Assembly: GCA_029721515.1 (NCBI GenBank)
Contig: CM056563.1
Location: forward strand, 6,329,454 to 6,393,453
From: Synanceia verrucosa
Taxonomy: Eukaryota > Chordata > Actinopteri > Perciformes > Synanceiidae
Length of the DNA stretch: 64,000 nucleotides
Direction: 5' to 3'
Part shown: positions 11,940-34,604 of the stretch, piece after piece
How the letters are laid out: every line of letters begins with the position of its first letter
How positions within the stretch are numbered: the stretch's first letter is position 1
Translations under genes and position numbers: made by a program
The notes under the pieces: model-generated
What the model was told of the DNA's origin: nothing
The model's database searches: none
What the model saw: the letters and a program-made list of their open reading frames with translations, nothing else

Positions 11940-12700
11940 TTTTCCGTGCCCTCTCTATCCGTATGTGTCCAGGTTCTGTCGTTTGGCCATCACCGTCTCC
12001 CAGGATGATTTGATCAGTCTCTCTATCGGTGCTGACGCGATGGGTCCCTTGTTGCTTCTGTCATCCGGTGCGGGCCCCCTCCTCCTCAGGTCCTGTATGG
12101 CCTCGGTTACACTGTTACACGTGATGGAGCCGCCATCGTAGAACACACGAAGCTTTGCTGGTAGTGGTGTTTGAAAGCGGAGATCTTTTGCTTTTACTAA
12201 CTTTCTGATGGGGGCATAAGTTTTCCTCTTTTTTTGAGTCTCTGCCGGATAATCTAGTCAAAATAAACCCTCTGTTGGTCGTTGTGGATCTCTCCTTTTT
12301 TCCATGCAGTGTGAAGTACCAACTCTTTGGTTCTGTACTCTAAAAAGTAAATGACCACAGAGCGAGGGCTGACTCTCTGGGGTGGTTTGGGACCCAGCGT
12401 GCGGTGACAGTGCTGTATGTTAAGTTCAATATCCTGCAGTGCTAGCTCGGTCTTAATGAATCCTTCCATAAACTCCTGTAGGTTGCTTCCCTCTGTGTCC
12501 TCTGGTATTCCATACATGCGGATATTGTTTCCTCTTGAGCGAGCCTCTAGTTCAGTTAGCTTGGCTCGGTCCAATCCTCCATGTCGGACAATCACTGTAG
12601 TGCCTTCTCCGTTCTGTTTGTTGTCTCTTTCATGTCGGCCATAATTTCATTCAGTTTTACATTAACCTCTTCTCTGAGACCAGCTAAGGCTCTCTTCATA
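11940..12700 (-). pseudogene. L1 ORF1 pseudogene
   Basis: Two open segments remain. 12,595-12,254 carries the RRM-like core and the QHCHRTLGPKPPQ region, with YRTKELVLHTAWKKGEI after it. 12,146-11,955 carries the end of the C-terminal domain. Upstream, poorly preserved sequence at about 12,600-12,800 would correspond to the coiled-coil trimerisation region. ORF1 proteins bind L1 RNA. Frameshifts make this copy non-functional. Confidence 0.6.
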
Positions 12701-12830
12701 TCCCTGGAAAGATTCAGCAGGACTTTAACATACAATTTGACAACCCTGTCTGACAGTATTATCTCCCTCCTGTATGCTGTGTCATTTTGCAGCGCTTCAT
12801 TGAAGCTCTATGATGTTTCCTAATTTCGTT

Positions 12831-12905
12831 GTTCCTAATTTCGTTGTATGCACCGTCATATAATGACAATAAAGGCTTTTGATTTGATTTGATTGATTTG
12901 ATTTA
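12831..12905 (+). repeat. L2-like LINE 3' tail
   Basis: The sequence atttcgttgtatgcaccgtc, then atataatgacaataaaggct, then (TTTGATTGA)-type repeats is the 3' end of a 5'-truncated L2/CR1-like retroelement. A nearly identical tail lies at about 31,835-31,895, and a more diverged one at about 15,205-15,245. Confidence 0.6.
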
Positions 12906-13640
12906 TTTCCACACTGTGAAATATTCAAATTCAAGATTCAGTTTCACAGCAGTGCTGTCTAATCAAGAGGGCATATTCTAGATAAACAGCCCAACTTTGT
13001 AATGACTGGCCCACTCTTAGCAGTGAGGTTTCACAGTTGAGATGAATAGCAGAAGACAAGAGGTAACCTTGTCCTCCACAAGGCAGAAATGTGAAGACAG
13101 ACACTTGTGAGTAAATCGTGCTATTTCCACTGTCTGCAGAGTGGGACAGCCACATGGCTTCTCCTCTTGTCTCACTGCAGCTTCTCAACAAACCAGCTAG
13201 AAGGAAGCGACGCAACAAAATCATCTGGTGAAATATCAAAAAGTCTGTCAGTACCATCTAATTCCAGATATTGTGGTTCATGTCACATTTTTTAAACAAA
13301 TGCTTTCCAGTATATGGATTTGATCCTTGCTTTTCATGTAAATGTTCATGTACTTAAATCACATCCTCATGTTAATAAAATCCTGCATCACACATACATT
13401 CTTTATAACCTTGTCAGATGTCTGTGCAGTGCTTTAATACAAGATTTGATATTTCTGCATAGAACTATGATATTGACATTTTTTTTTAGTTTTGCTAAAA
13501 ATCCAAATTTCTTTTTATGTCTTCATTTAACCACACAGTCTGTTAAGCTGCCCTCATAGCAGTTTGTTTTAAATCTGAATTAGGACGACACAACTAATCA
13601 AAATGTAATCTATCTCTGTGTTGCTGACGCACTTCTTCTT
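12906..13640. other. Spacer, nothing recognised
   Basis: Short open frames occur on both strands, but none shows a domain, biased codon use or splice context. I see no gene here. Confidence 0.4.
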
Positions 13641-13649
13641 CTTGAACAG

Positions 13650-14035
13650 CCATCGAAAAATACTCTTCTTCTTCTTCTCTTTCTTCTTTTCAGTTGGCCC
13701 GTTCTGTTTGGTCACAATCTTTCTGCTGGATCTGCTTCTGCAGCTGGCTGACTTTACTCTCAGCTTCAGTCCGCAGCGTCTCCCACCTCTCTTCTTTCTC
13801 TGCCATGAGAGCAGTGTATTTCCCCTGCTAGTCTTCACTCTGTACAAGATCACCTTGAACAGAGCTCAGCTGGCTGGCTGCTTGTTGCTGAGACCTTTGA
13901 TTTCAGTGGCCTTCTGGTGGAGCTGTTCTTCCAGCTGAGTCACCTTGATCTCATCATCAATCAGCTGGCTTTCCCAGCTGAGGTGTTTCTCAGCCATTTC
14001 CTCTGCATCCTTGTGCTTGAGAGCGTTGAAGGTAC
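13650..14035 (-). pseudogene. Decayed coiled-coil coding fragment
   Basis: The minus strand reads as a heptad-rich coiled coil: DAEEMAEKHLSWESQLIDDE, then IKVTQLEEQLHQKATEIKGL (about 14,015-13,890). After a stop and frame change it continues MAEKEERWETLRTEAESKVS, then QLQKQIQQKDCDQ (about 13,808-13,710). The two parts have a stop between them and another follows the second. No introns are visible, which suits a retrocopy or exon remnant. The parent gene was not recognised. Confidence 0.45.
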
Positions 14036-14087
14036 AGTGCCAGAACTTATTCTGGCACTACGAATCACACTTCTCCATCTGGCAATC

Positions 14088-14711
14088 TGATAGATGAGTC
14101 TGGGTTTGGTGGTTGCCAGGAGAACGATACTTGTTGGACCGCATTGTGCCAAGTGTAAAGTTTGGTGGAGGGGGGATTATGGTGTGGGGTTGTTTTTCAG
14201 GAGCTGGGCTTGGCCCCTTAGTTCCAGTGAAAGGAACTCTGAATGCTTCAGCATACCAAGACATTTTGGACAATTCCATGCTCCCAACTTTGTGGGAACA
14301 GTTTGGAGCTGGCCCCTTCCTCTTCCAACATGACTGTGCACCAGTGCACAAAGCAAGGTCCATAAAGACATGGATGACAGAGTCTGGTGTGGATGAACTT
14401 GACTGGCCTGCACAGAGTCCTGACCTCAACCTGATAGAACACCTTTGAGATGAATTAGAGCAGAGACTGAGAGCCAGGCCTTCTCATCCAACATCAGTGT
14501 GTGACCTCACAAATACGCTTCTGGAAGAATGGTCAAAAATTCCCATAAACACACTCCTAAACCTTGTGGACAGCCTTCCCAGAAGAGTTGAAGCTGTTAT
14601 AGCTGCAAAGGGTGGACCGACGTCATATTGAATCCTATGGATTAGGAATGGGATGTCACTTAAATTCATATGTGAGTCAAGGCAGGTGAGCAAATACTTT
14701 TGGCAATATAG
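14088..14711 (+). mobile_element. 5'-truncated Tc1-like transposon
   Basis: Plus-strand transposase C-terminal half: IVPSVKFGGGGIMVWGCFSG, then FLFQHDCAPVHKA (catalytic Asp block), then LDWPAQSPDLNLIEHL, one stop, and a last part LLNLVDSLPRRVEAVIAAKG. The right terminal repeat ends ggtgagcaaatacttttggc (about 14,685-14,704) plus aatatag, a sequence familiar from fish Tc1-like ends. The left end and the N-terminal half are absent. Inactive. Confidence 0.8.
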
Positions 14712-15340
14712 TATGATATACATACATTTTCAGATATTAAAGAGTTTGTTGATTAGACTACTAAATTAACTAAACCAATTTAGGGATAATCTAGAGGACA
14801 GATTAACATTAAGACTTAAACTCAGAACTTTAAAACTGCTCCACAATCTTCTCTGATGCCTCTTAAACTCGCAACTGCTGAACAGTGCACAAAACCTGAA
14901 CTAAATGTTGTTGACAACAGTCCAACTGTTAATTTGGTTGATATCATTCACTGAATTCAGCTGGTCATATTGAATTAACATCATTTATTCATTTATAAAA
15001 CTATCCTTTTGTTTAGTCATGTATTCTATTATTTTCTGTTCATAGTTTGGCCATGTAGTTTGTCAAATAAACATCTAATTTTATGAAGAACTTGGTTATT
15101 TGATTTGTGTGCATGCTGACTGAATATTTCTTTTGTATTTTGGTAGTTTTTTTCTTAACCATCTAATTTAAGTACATTCTTACGGAGGATTGCACTTTCT
15201 AGTTCGTTGTACTTGCACAGTGACAATAAATGCTTTTGATTTTCATATTTGGCTGATGAAGCAAAGCTAATCAGTCATAACTGTGCTTAGGAAGGTCGAT
15301 AATGTGTCACCAGAGCTGGACTTATTCACCGATAGGGGCG
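14712..15340. other. Spacer between Tc1 fragment and eftud2 promoter
   Basis: AT-rich, no coding region. The end (about 15,180-15,245) looks like a truncated L2-like tail: cacagtgacaataaatgctt. Confidence 0.4.
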
Positions 15341-15349
15341 ACATACACT

Positions 15350-15509
15350 TGACATACACTTCCGTTACGTTAATAGAAGAAGAAAGCCGGAAGTAAGGGT
15401 TTCTGCGCATGGCGCTATTTGGGAAATTATTTATCTTTTAAAGAACGTTACAAACCTTTGTCTCATTTTTGACAATTGTCTGTGCTGTCTGCATTATACC
15501 AGATTACAG
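15350..15509 (+). promoter_or_regulatory. eftud2: eftud2 promoter and non-coding exon 1
   Basis: Two ETS/GABP-type sites are visible, acttccgt at about 15,358 and ccggaagt at about 15,387. Next is tgcgcatggcgc at about 15,404, which resembles NRF1/YY1 sites. There is no TATA box at a useful position, as expected for a housekeeping gene. A consensus donor (ATTACAG|GTAAGT) ends the first exon at 15,509, and the next exon begins at 16,105, just before the ATG. The exact transcription start cannot be read from sequence. Confidence 0.6.
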
Positions 15510-15879
15510 GTAAGTCTGTTTTGCAAACTTTAAATAATAGTTTTGTGCTGTAAGCTAACGTTAGCTAAACAACGTAACTGTAACGTCGCCTCTCAAGCCA
15601 TTCATTTCTTCACTTGTTAGCTAGCTAGCATGCTAGTTTTTGGTTCACTGGGAACATCGCGAACACAAGAAATGGAAGAGTTAATAATCACTGAAACCCC
15701 TCACCTGAACTCTTTTTAGTCAGAGTTTTTGCCGATGGAAACCATCTGAAGGTTTTATGAACAACTAACTACACCGTGGTGGTGCATGCTAGGTGCAAGG
15801 TTAGCATAGGTAGTTATCATCGGCTTTTGAAAAAGAAGCAAATCATATTCCACAATGCAAGGTTAATTTTTACGTGATC

Positions 15880-15952
15880 ATAACTACATTATCCAGCCCC
15901 CCACCCTACGAGGATAAGCGGTAGATAATGGATGGATGGATAACTACATTAT
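15880..15952 (+). repeat. Tiny 5'-truncated retroelement with 13-bp target duplication
   Basis: A 47-bp insert (15,893-15,939), beginning ccagccccccaccctacgag and ending in (GGAT)n, is flanked by perfect copies of ataactacattat at 15,880-15,892 and 15,940-15,952. The insert is the extreme 3' end of the repeat family at 5,012-5,355. The long target duplication is the mark of LINE-type target-primed insertion. It lies in eftud2 intron 1. Confidence 0.85.
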
Positions 15953-16115
15953 TGTTGCACATGCTCAAACGCCAACACTTAGATTTACTACAATGTCATA
16001 TTACATAAATGACTTAAAGATAAGCAAAGCTGCATTTTTGTTTCAGCATTGGATCTCATTCATTTTACCAAATAAACAATATGCATTACTGTTCTTTAAC
16101 ACAGTTGTCTGTAAG

Positions 16116-28523
<12,408 letters not shown>

Positions 28524-28761
28524 AACTGCAACACAGAAAAAAGGTTGTCATATATTCAGGTTACTCTCTGCTACTGCTGCATTGTTAGCTGGTCTCATTC
28601 CTTCTGGAAATCCCCTAACCAGGAATTTGAAAAGCTCTGTAACAAACAGCGATCGCCTGGATCAATAACAGTGCAGCGATTTTCATGTCTCATCTTTCTT
28701 CTTGTATTTTTATATGTACAAATTGTTTTTGTAGAACTGGATGTCCTTGACCTGATGTCTG

Positions 28762-28767
28762 AATAAA
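28762..28767 (+). terminator. eftud2: eftud2 polyadenylation signal
   Basis: AATAAA lies about 240 bases after the TGA, in ctgaataaaagaagtg. It is the only canonical signal in the short 3' UTR, so the mRNA probably ends near 28,780-28,790. Confidence 0.75.
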
Positions 28768-28799
28768 AGAAGTGTTTGATAAAAGGACTGCAGTGGACT

Positions 28800-29195
28800 G
28801 TGAATTGAGACCAGTGCTGAGTTGGTGCTTTGCTGAGGAACTGAAGGGTGATGTGTTAGATTGACGGTCAGTCTATCTATGACAATCATTAACTATTAAG
28901 AGTTTTTACGTCACCTGAAGGCCACCATAGTTCTCTGACACAGCTGTGAAACAAAAGTAACGTGTGCGACTTACATCACTTCTGAAGCAGGCTAGTGTGA
29001 TTATGGTATGGAGCACTGCAGTCTGCCTCGCCGCTCTATCCCTCACACTTCACCTGAAAACTGATTTGATATTTTATTTAATGGCACTGTCCTATTTGTA
29101 TGATGTCACCTGCACAAAGTGATGAAATATGACAGCTGCAAACTTGCCTTCTCAAAAGGATCACAATTAGATCTTCATAATAACATATCATAAAT
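28800..29195. other. Spacer downstream of eftud2
   Basis: No coding region or repeat recognised. Confidence 0.4.
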
Positions 29196-29197
29196 AA

Positions 29198-29440
29198 CTA
29201 GAAAACCGCAAGCGGTTATGTAGGGCCCTCGCGGTATGTCGGGTGTCAGATGGGGACAGCGGTGCGAGTGGGGGGGCAATGAACGTCAAGCGATTTGGCC
29301 AATACACGAAGGAGTTAGGGCCATTCGATGGTTCAATGTGGAAATCACGCCAAAATGAAGAGTGGAAACAAAATGGCCGACTTCCTGTTTGGAATAGACA
29401 GTTGGTGCAAGAGACTTCTCTCTCTTTCTGTTTAGGAGGG
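29198..29440 (+). repeat. Dispersed repeat, copy 1
   Basis: It begins actagaaaaccgcaagcggt, then tatgtagggccctcgcggta, and contains aaaatggccgacttcctgtt. It matches the start of the repeat at about 36,513-36,740 with scattered differences. The first 30 bases contain the short palindrome aaccgcaagcggtt. The element class is not known to me. Confidence 0.65.
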
Positions 29441-31380
29441 GAGGTATATTTAGAGAGGGCTGGGGCCATTACACACACCCACCAGGGAAGGGCCTTCATG
29501 AGCAGTGAGGTGAAGCAAGGCAGTAACACAGCCAGTCTGATGGTTCTGATCCCACTCATTCATAAAGGTTGGTTACGTTTAAAATAATATGGGCTAATCA
29601 TATGCTACTGAGGGTCATGTAAAGATCTGATACTTAGTTAAATAGTAGACCTCTGGCCTCAGGACTGCCTGTAAGCATCTGGGGTGGCCAGCACTTTGCT
29701 CCTCTGCACAGAAAAAAAATTGACCAGTCACCTAAATAATTTTAAAAACATTGCATTTATTTATTTAACCACTCAACTATAGGCTGCACATACTGTATAT
29801 CCATCAGGAAAGTCTACTCTGAATGCTTTGAAAAGTGCCTTCAGGAACAAAACTAATTTATTGTTTTATTTATTTGCTTGCCTCAAGTAATTGACATTTG
29901 AAATACATGGTCTAACAGAAAAATGCTGCAATCACCCTTCAAAGATCCCTTTAAAGACCCCAGCCCCCCTCTCCCCGTTGGTTCACCATATTTCAGTGGC
30001 TATCTTGAAATGTTCAAACCTGTAATCTGGTGAACAACAGCTATATTCATATCCTGATGGATTTTAGTGTTTCTCTTCCAAAACCATTGAGGTAGAGTCT
30101 GAGGATGGCTACACATACTTGCAACAAATGACTAAAGTATTATTATTTGCATATTTAGGTGTTTTTGTGCCATTGTTGACCTATGGTGCAGCCTCTATGT
30201 TTTTGTTTTTTAAATGGTTAAAAGAAAATGAAATCACCATTCACCTTTATCAGATCATTATGGAGATAACATAGGAGGAGAGGGAGAGGGGCATAACATG
30301 CAAGAAAGGTCCCCCATCCATGGGCACAGCAGCGGTTTGTCCATGAACCATTCAGCTACCAGGACACCCTGCATGTACTGACTGTTCCCTCCTTCCTTGA
30401 CTTAGTGAGTTGAGTTGTTTGCTGCCACCTGTTGGTGAAGCCAATGACATGACACGTCTGTCAGTTTGACCCAGGGACTGCTGCAGCTGAGCCATTCATC
30501 CATACCATACAGCTAATATCCCCACTATAGTTTGTAGTGAACAGAAAACAAATGCTGCCATTTGATGAGGAAAAAGGCTCGACTGCACAGAACTGCATGG
30601 GAAATTGTTCAAGGAGGCAAAGTAACCAGTACCAAATAACAGTGAACTCACCTCAGTGCTGACTAAGAATTAAGGACTGGTGTTATTTTAAATTAATAAT
30701 TTATTTATGTGTAAGAGCTCTCCTTTAACAATTCAAACTCCTGGTACTGAATGTCTTTATTACAACTATTGCCCGTGGCTGATTTAGTCGTCCCAGGGAT
30801 AAGACTGTTCATTTTTGCCTTCGATCAGGGGCAATGCACAGCTTTGTTATTGTGGCTGGCATTTCTTGCAAGATCCAAGACTTCACTGCAAAGGTTTCTG
30901 TCTCAAGGCCCACTAAGTGGATGGCCTCCCTGCAGTCCTCTGGCCATTTTAGCTCAGGCACATCTTTTTTGCTGCTGGCTAGCAATCTTCTGTCAGATTG
31001 ATTCAACAGGGAAACTTCAATCCAGATTGCACAGTATGAGAAAATGTGATAAAGAATATGCAGGGTAATTAAACTGACTTACATCTCAAGCCAAGTCAAA
31101 AGGGCGGACAACAAAACAGGCTGAATTTGGGGACATGATTACAGACAGGTTTTAAATATTTAAACAATGCAGCACAAATTAAACAATTAACACATTTTCC
31201 TCATCCCTTTCACTCTTCAATTTGACTGACATGTAAATGACTGACATGCTGTTTAAGAATGGATCTAACTTGTTTCAGTGAGCTGTCTCTGCTGTCAGAT
31301 GGCTTTGTTGCAGAGATAATTAGATCATATACGAACCCAGAACTCACACTGTGACATTGCGAGAATCCAGCTGACGTGAC
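29441..31380. other. Spacer, nothing recognised
   Basis: Mostly AT-rich. Short open frames on both strands lack domains or splice context. Confidence 0.4.
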
Positions 31381-31895
31381 AGGTTGGTTTCTATTCTATT
31401 TTATTGTTATTATCTATTTCTATTTTATTTCATTATATCAGTACTATATTTTATTGTTATAATATAATTGTTATTGTTATGTATATGTTGTATCTCATAG
31501 ATACATAACTTATATTATCTCTCCATATTATTTCACACATACATTATATATATACGTATATATATATATACGTGTGTATATATATATATATACACACGTA
31601 TATATATATATACACACGTATATATATACTGTATACATATCTTCTGTGCAATAACTTTTTTACTTACATGTAGCAAAACTGTTTTACCCTTACTACTGTG
31701 AAAACTGTGCCTTACTGCTGTAAATAGTGTATTGTCTCTTAGATAACTTTATTTTTGTGTTTTCTGTTTTTAAGATGACTGTCTTCCTTTTGATATATGT
31801 GACTGAGCACCATGCGGAGCAGCGCTCCTAATCTCATTGTATGCACCGTCATATAATGACAATAAAGGCTTTTGATTTGATTGATTTGATTGATT
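31381..31895 (+). repeat. 5'-truncated L2-like retroelement 3' end, with TA microsatellite
   Basis: The 3' part, from about 31,640, is UTR-like and ends cattgtatgcaccgtcatat, then aatgacaataaaggcttttg, with (TTTGATTGA)n. The same tail is at 12,831-12,905. A palindromic (TA/CG) microsatellite lies at about 31,545-31,630. Confidence 0.55.
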
Positions 31896-32622
31896 GAACA
31901 CCAACACAAATCCATCATGTAGTCACATTACAGTTCTTCTCGGTCACTTTGGTGCATTTCTCACATCAATTTTTACATTTGTATAACAGTTCAGTCTTCA
32001 CAACATTTAGTCATCTGTGATCGTCATAGCAGCAGTTTATCATTCCTTCCAACAAACTGCAAATGCTTTTAGACATGCATCAGTTACATTCATACAACTC
32101 TGTGGTGCTTTATAATATTATCCTTTGTTGATGTCATGTTAGTCTTGAGTCATTACATGCAAAAATGTTGCTCTAGTTGTCAAAGTCTGTTGAGCGAATA
32201 TTATACTTACTAGTAACATATTTTTTGTATCTTTTTTTCCTGAAATTATCTCCTAAATTAAACAGTTTCTCTCAGATGAACCTCAGCTTTCACTGATGAG
32301 AAGGGCTGAGGAATGTGAGAAAGTGAGAAATAACATCATAACCCAAAGTGACACCTGTACAATGTTTAGTCCAACCCTCAACATTACTAATGATTTAATG
32401 ACAGTTATGCAGTTATTTTTATATTCACTGCTGGTATTTGTGGATCTCACATCAAAACCTTGTAAATGCGTATTATGTAAAATGATTCATTTGTACCTGA
32501 TCATGAAAAAACTTCCCAAATTATAAAGCTGTTTGTACATTTAAAAGATAATCAATTAATCAATGTGGTCATGTGAGCGCAATCATTATATTTTTAAAGG
32601 TGAATTCATTTATTGTCAACAT

Positions 32623-34604
32623 TTAATGAAAACAACAAAACAGTGTTTGAAAGAGCCAGGAGAAGAAGCCCTTCTTGTTTCTGGTCGTCTCTTCTTCTGA
32701 CACCATTACAATGACCACTGGTTCCACAGAAGGGGTCAGAGGTGACCAAGCTGGAGCCTCAGCAGAGTCTCCTTCTTCTCTGGGTTTGGGGTCCTCCTTC
32801 AGGGTTGTCCTTTCATGCGTGTCCTCCCAGTCCTGGACATCAGAAACGCTAGGAGGTTCAGGAGGAGTTGACGCGGTCACAGTCACAGTAGAGTCCGGTT
32901 CTCTGATGGGCTTCAGGTCTTCGTCCTCCCCGGCCTCAACATCAGCAATGGAGGGAGGTTCAGCATGGGGTGTTGGAGACCCTGGAACAACATCAGAGCC
33001 TGGTTCTCTGTTCATTTCGGGGTCAATCAGGTGGAGTTTGTTGTCTTCATCCTCCCTGGCCTCAACATCGTTAATGGATGGAGGTTCAGCGGAGGATGAC
33101 GGAGAAACTGGAACCATGCAAGATTCTGGTTCTCCATTTGGTTCACTGTCAATCAGGTGGAGTTTGTCTTCTTCATCCTCCCTGGCCTCAACATCAATAA
33201 TGGATGGAGGTTCAGCAGGGGGAGAAGCTGGAGGAACTGGGCTGTGGAGTTGAAAGTTGCCACAAATCTGATCAACTGTAACATGAACAATCTCCATCAG
33301 CAGCTCAGGTGCAAAGCTCTTCAGCTGGTCCACCAGGACGTCTTTAGGGTACATCTGTCTGACCTTTGTCAGGATCGACAGGACCATGTCGTCCCTGGTG
33401 GAGCGGGAGAAGGTGGCCTGACACTCTGCTGCAAGAGCATCAGAGACTCTGTCCAAGACAGCCTGTGTGACGCCCACCGACATGTGGCTGAGCTTCTGGG
33501 AAGCCATGTTTAAGAGGGAGCGAGGAGGAAGAGTCCAGAAGCCCTGCAGGACTCTGGGCACAACCTCCAACACCACCTCTCTTGGACTGAGCTGTGTTGA
33601 GATGGGAGTCTCCTTCTGCTCCTGGCTGAGCTTCCTGGCATAATCTTTCGCCAGTTTGAGAACTTTAGGATGTCTGTAGGTTAGAGGCATTAAAAATAGA
33701 TTTTAAAACCCTTCAGATTATCACAGAGATATTAAAATCACAGCAGTTTAACTGTTAATAAATATGTGTCTAATAACTCACTGAAAACTAGGAGGTAAGG
33801 CCTCTGGGGAGTTGAGGAGCATCTTGGCTTCGCACTCAATGTCCCTCTTTTTGTTGCTGACATTTACTGCCATCACCTGGAAGAAGGAATTATACATGAA
33901 GTCAGAAATCAGCACAATATATCATGAACTGCTGTTCAACTTCTCAGCATTATAGTCTTACCAGCATCAGCAGAGGCTTGGCATCCTCCTCATCAAAATC
34001 CTCCAGCTCAAACTCCCAAAGGCTGCAAACATGAACGAAGCAGAAGATTATTTTTTACTCTTACTCTTCACGCCATCAGAGTAATATTAGTGTGACGTGA
34101 GCAGAGTTCAAGGTGTAGAGGTGGACTCACTGTTCTCTCAGAGTGCTTTGGCTCTCCTGGAAGATGAAGTCTATCATGTCTTCAGCAGTCACCTCAGATG
34201 GTATCTGTTTTTTCTGCTGAAGCCTCAGGAGCTCCCTCACCAGTGCAATCTTTAAAAAACAGTCAGCAGATCAGGCATTTTTAAGCATGATAAGACTTTA
34301 CTTACTTTATCATATTTTACCTTGCATGGTGTATTAGTGTGGGCTTGAAGGGAATGTAGGTCTTACCTGAGTCTTGTAGCTGCTCTCATGCCAGCAGATC
34401 TGCAGAGCCCGCTCATAGATGGGTGTGTCAAACAACACCTTAAAAGGGAAAAAGATATGTCACTTTTAGGTTGAGTCATTAATTTTAAAATCACACCACT
34501 GGAAATGTTTAAAATCCAGCTCCAGTAAAGACAAAAACAAAATTCTCACGTACCCTGATGGGTCTGTAGAGTCCTTTGCTTCCTTCAATGAACTCCATCG
34601 ACAT
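32623..34604 (-). CDS. Downstream unit read alone (alternative model, 482 aa)
   Basis: If transcription starts inside the locus, exons 34604-34554, 34438-34367, 34249-34131, 34022-33962, 33876-33782 and 33673-32623 give a complete 482-residue protein. This equals the ancestral, unduplicated gene product. Against independent expression: only about 15 bp of the original 5' leader was copied, so any promoter would have to lie inside the upstream unit. Confidence 0.45.

Larger units (their letters stand above)
6629..12830 (-). mobile_element. Degenerate L1-type LINE, near full length
   Basis: The minus strand holds both L1 genes in decayed form. ORF1 (about 12,700-11,950) has an RRM-like RNA-binding core (RGNNIRMYGIPEDTEGSNLQ) and a C-terminal domain. 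ORF2 (about 11,560-6,884) has an endonuclease part (MQETYMLQTDHEKLKKMGF; GVAILITNKVDF), then RT blocks (GGDGLPSGWYKII, TGFIKNRHTQDN, GCQLCSILFALF, LYADDLLVTLSDPD) and a C-terminal zinc-knuckle-like HVFWGCPVIQPYW. A poly(T) run at 6629-6637 marks the 3' poly(A) end. Stops and frameshifts make it inactive. ORF2 is also split by a Tc1-like element at 9914-10942. Confidence 0.8.

Noticed and set aside
33673..33690. MPLTYR as the start of a single-exon 355-residue gene (and the same at 35,096)
   Set aside because: The acceptor taacctacag falls inside this stretch, and five upstream exons join to it in phase (FQ|HPKV), so the Met is intronic.
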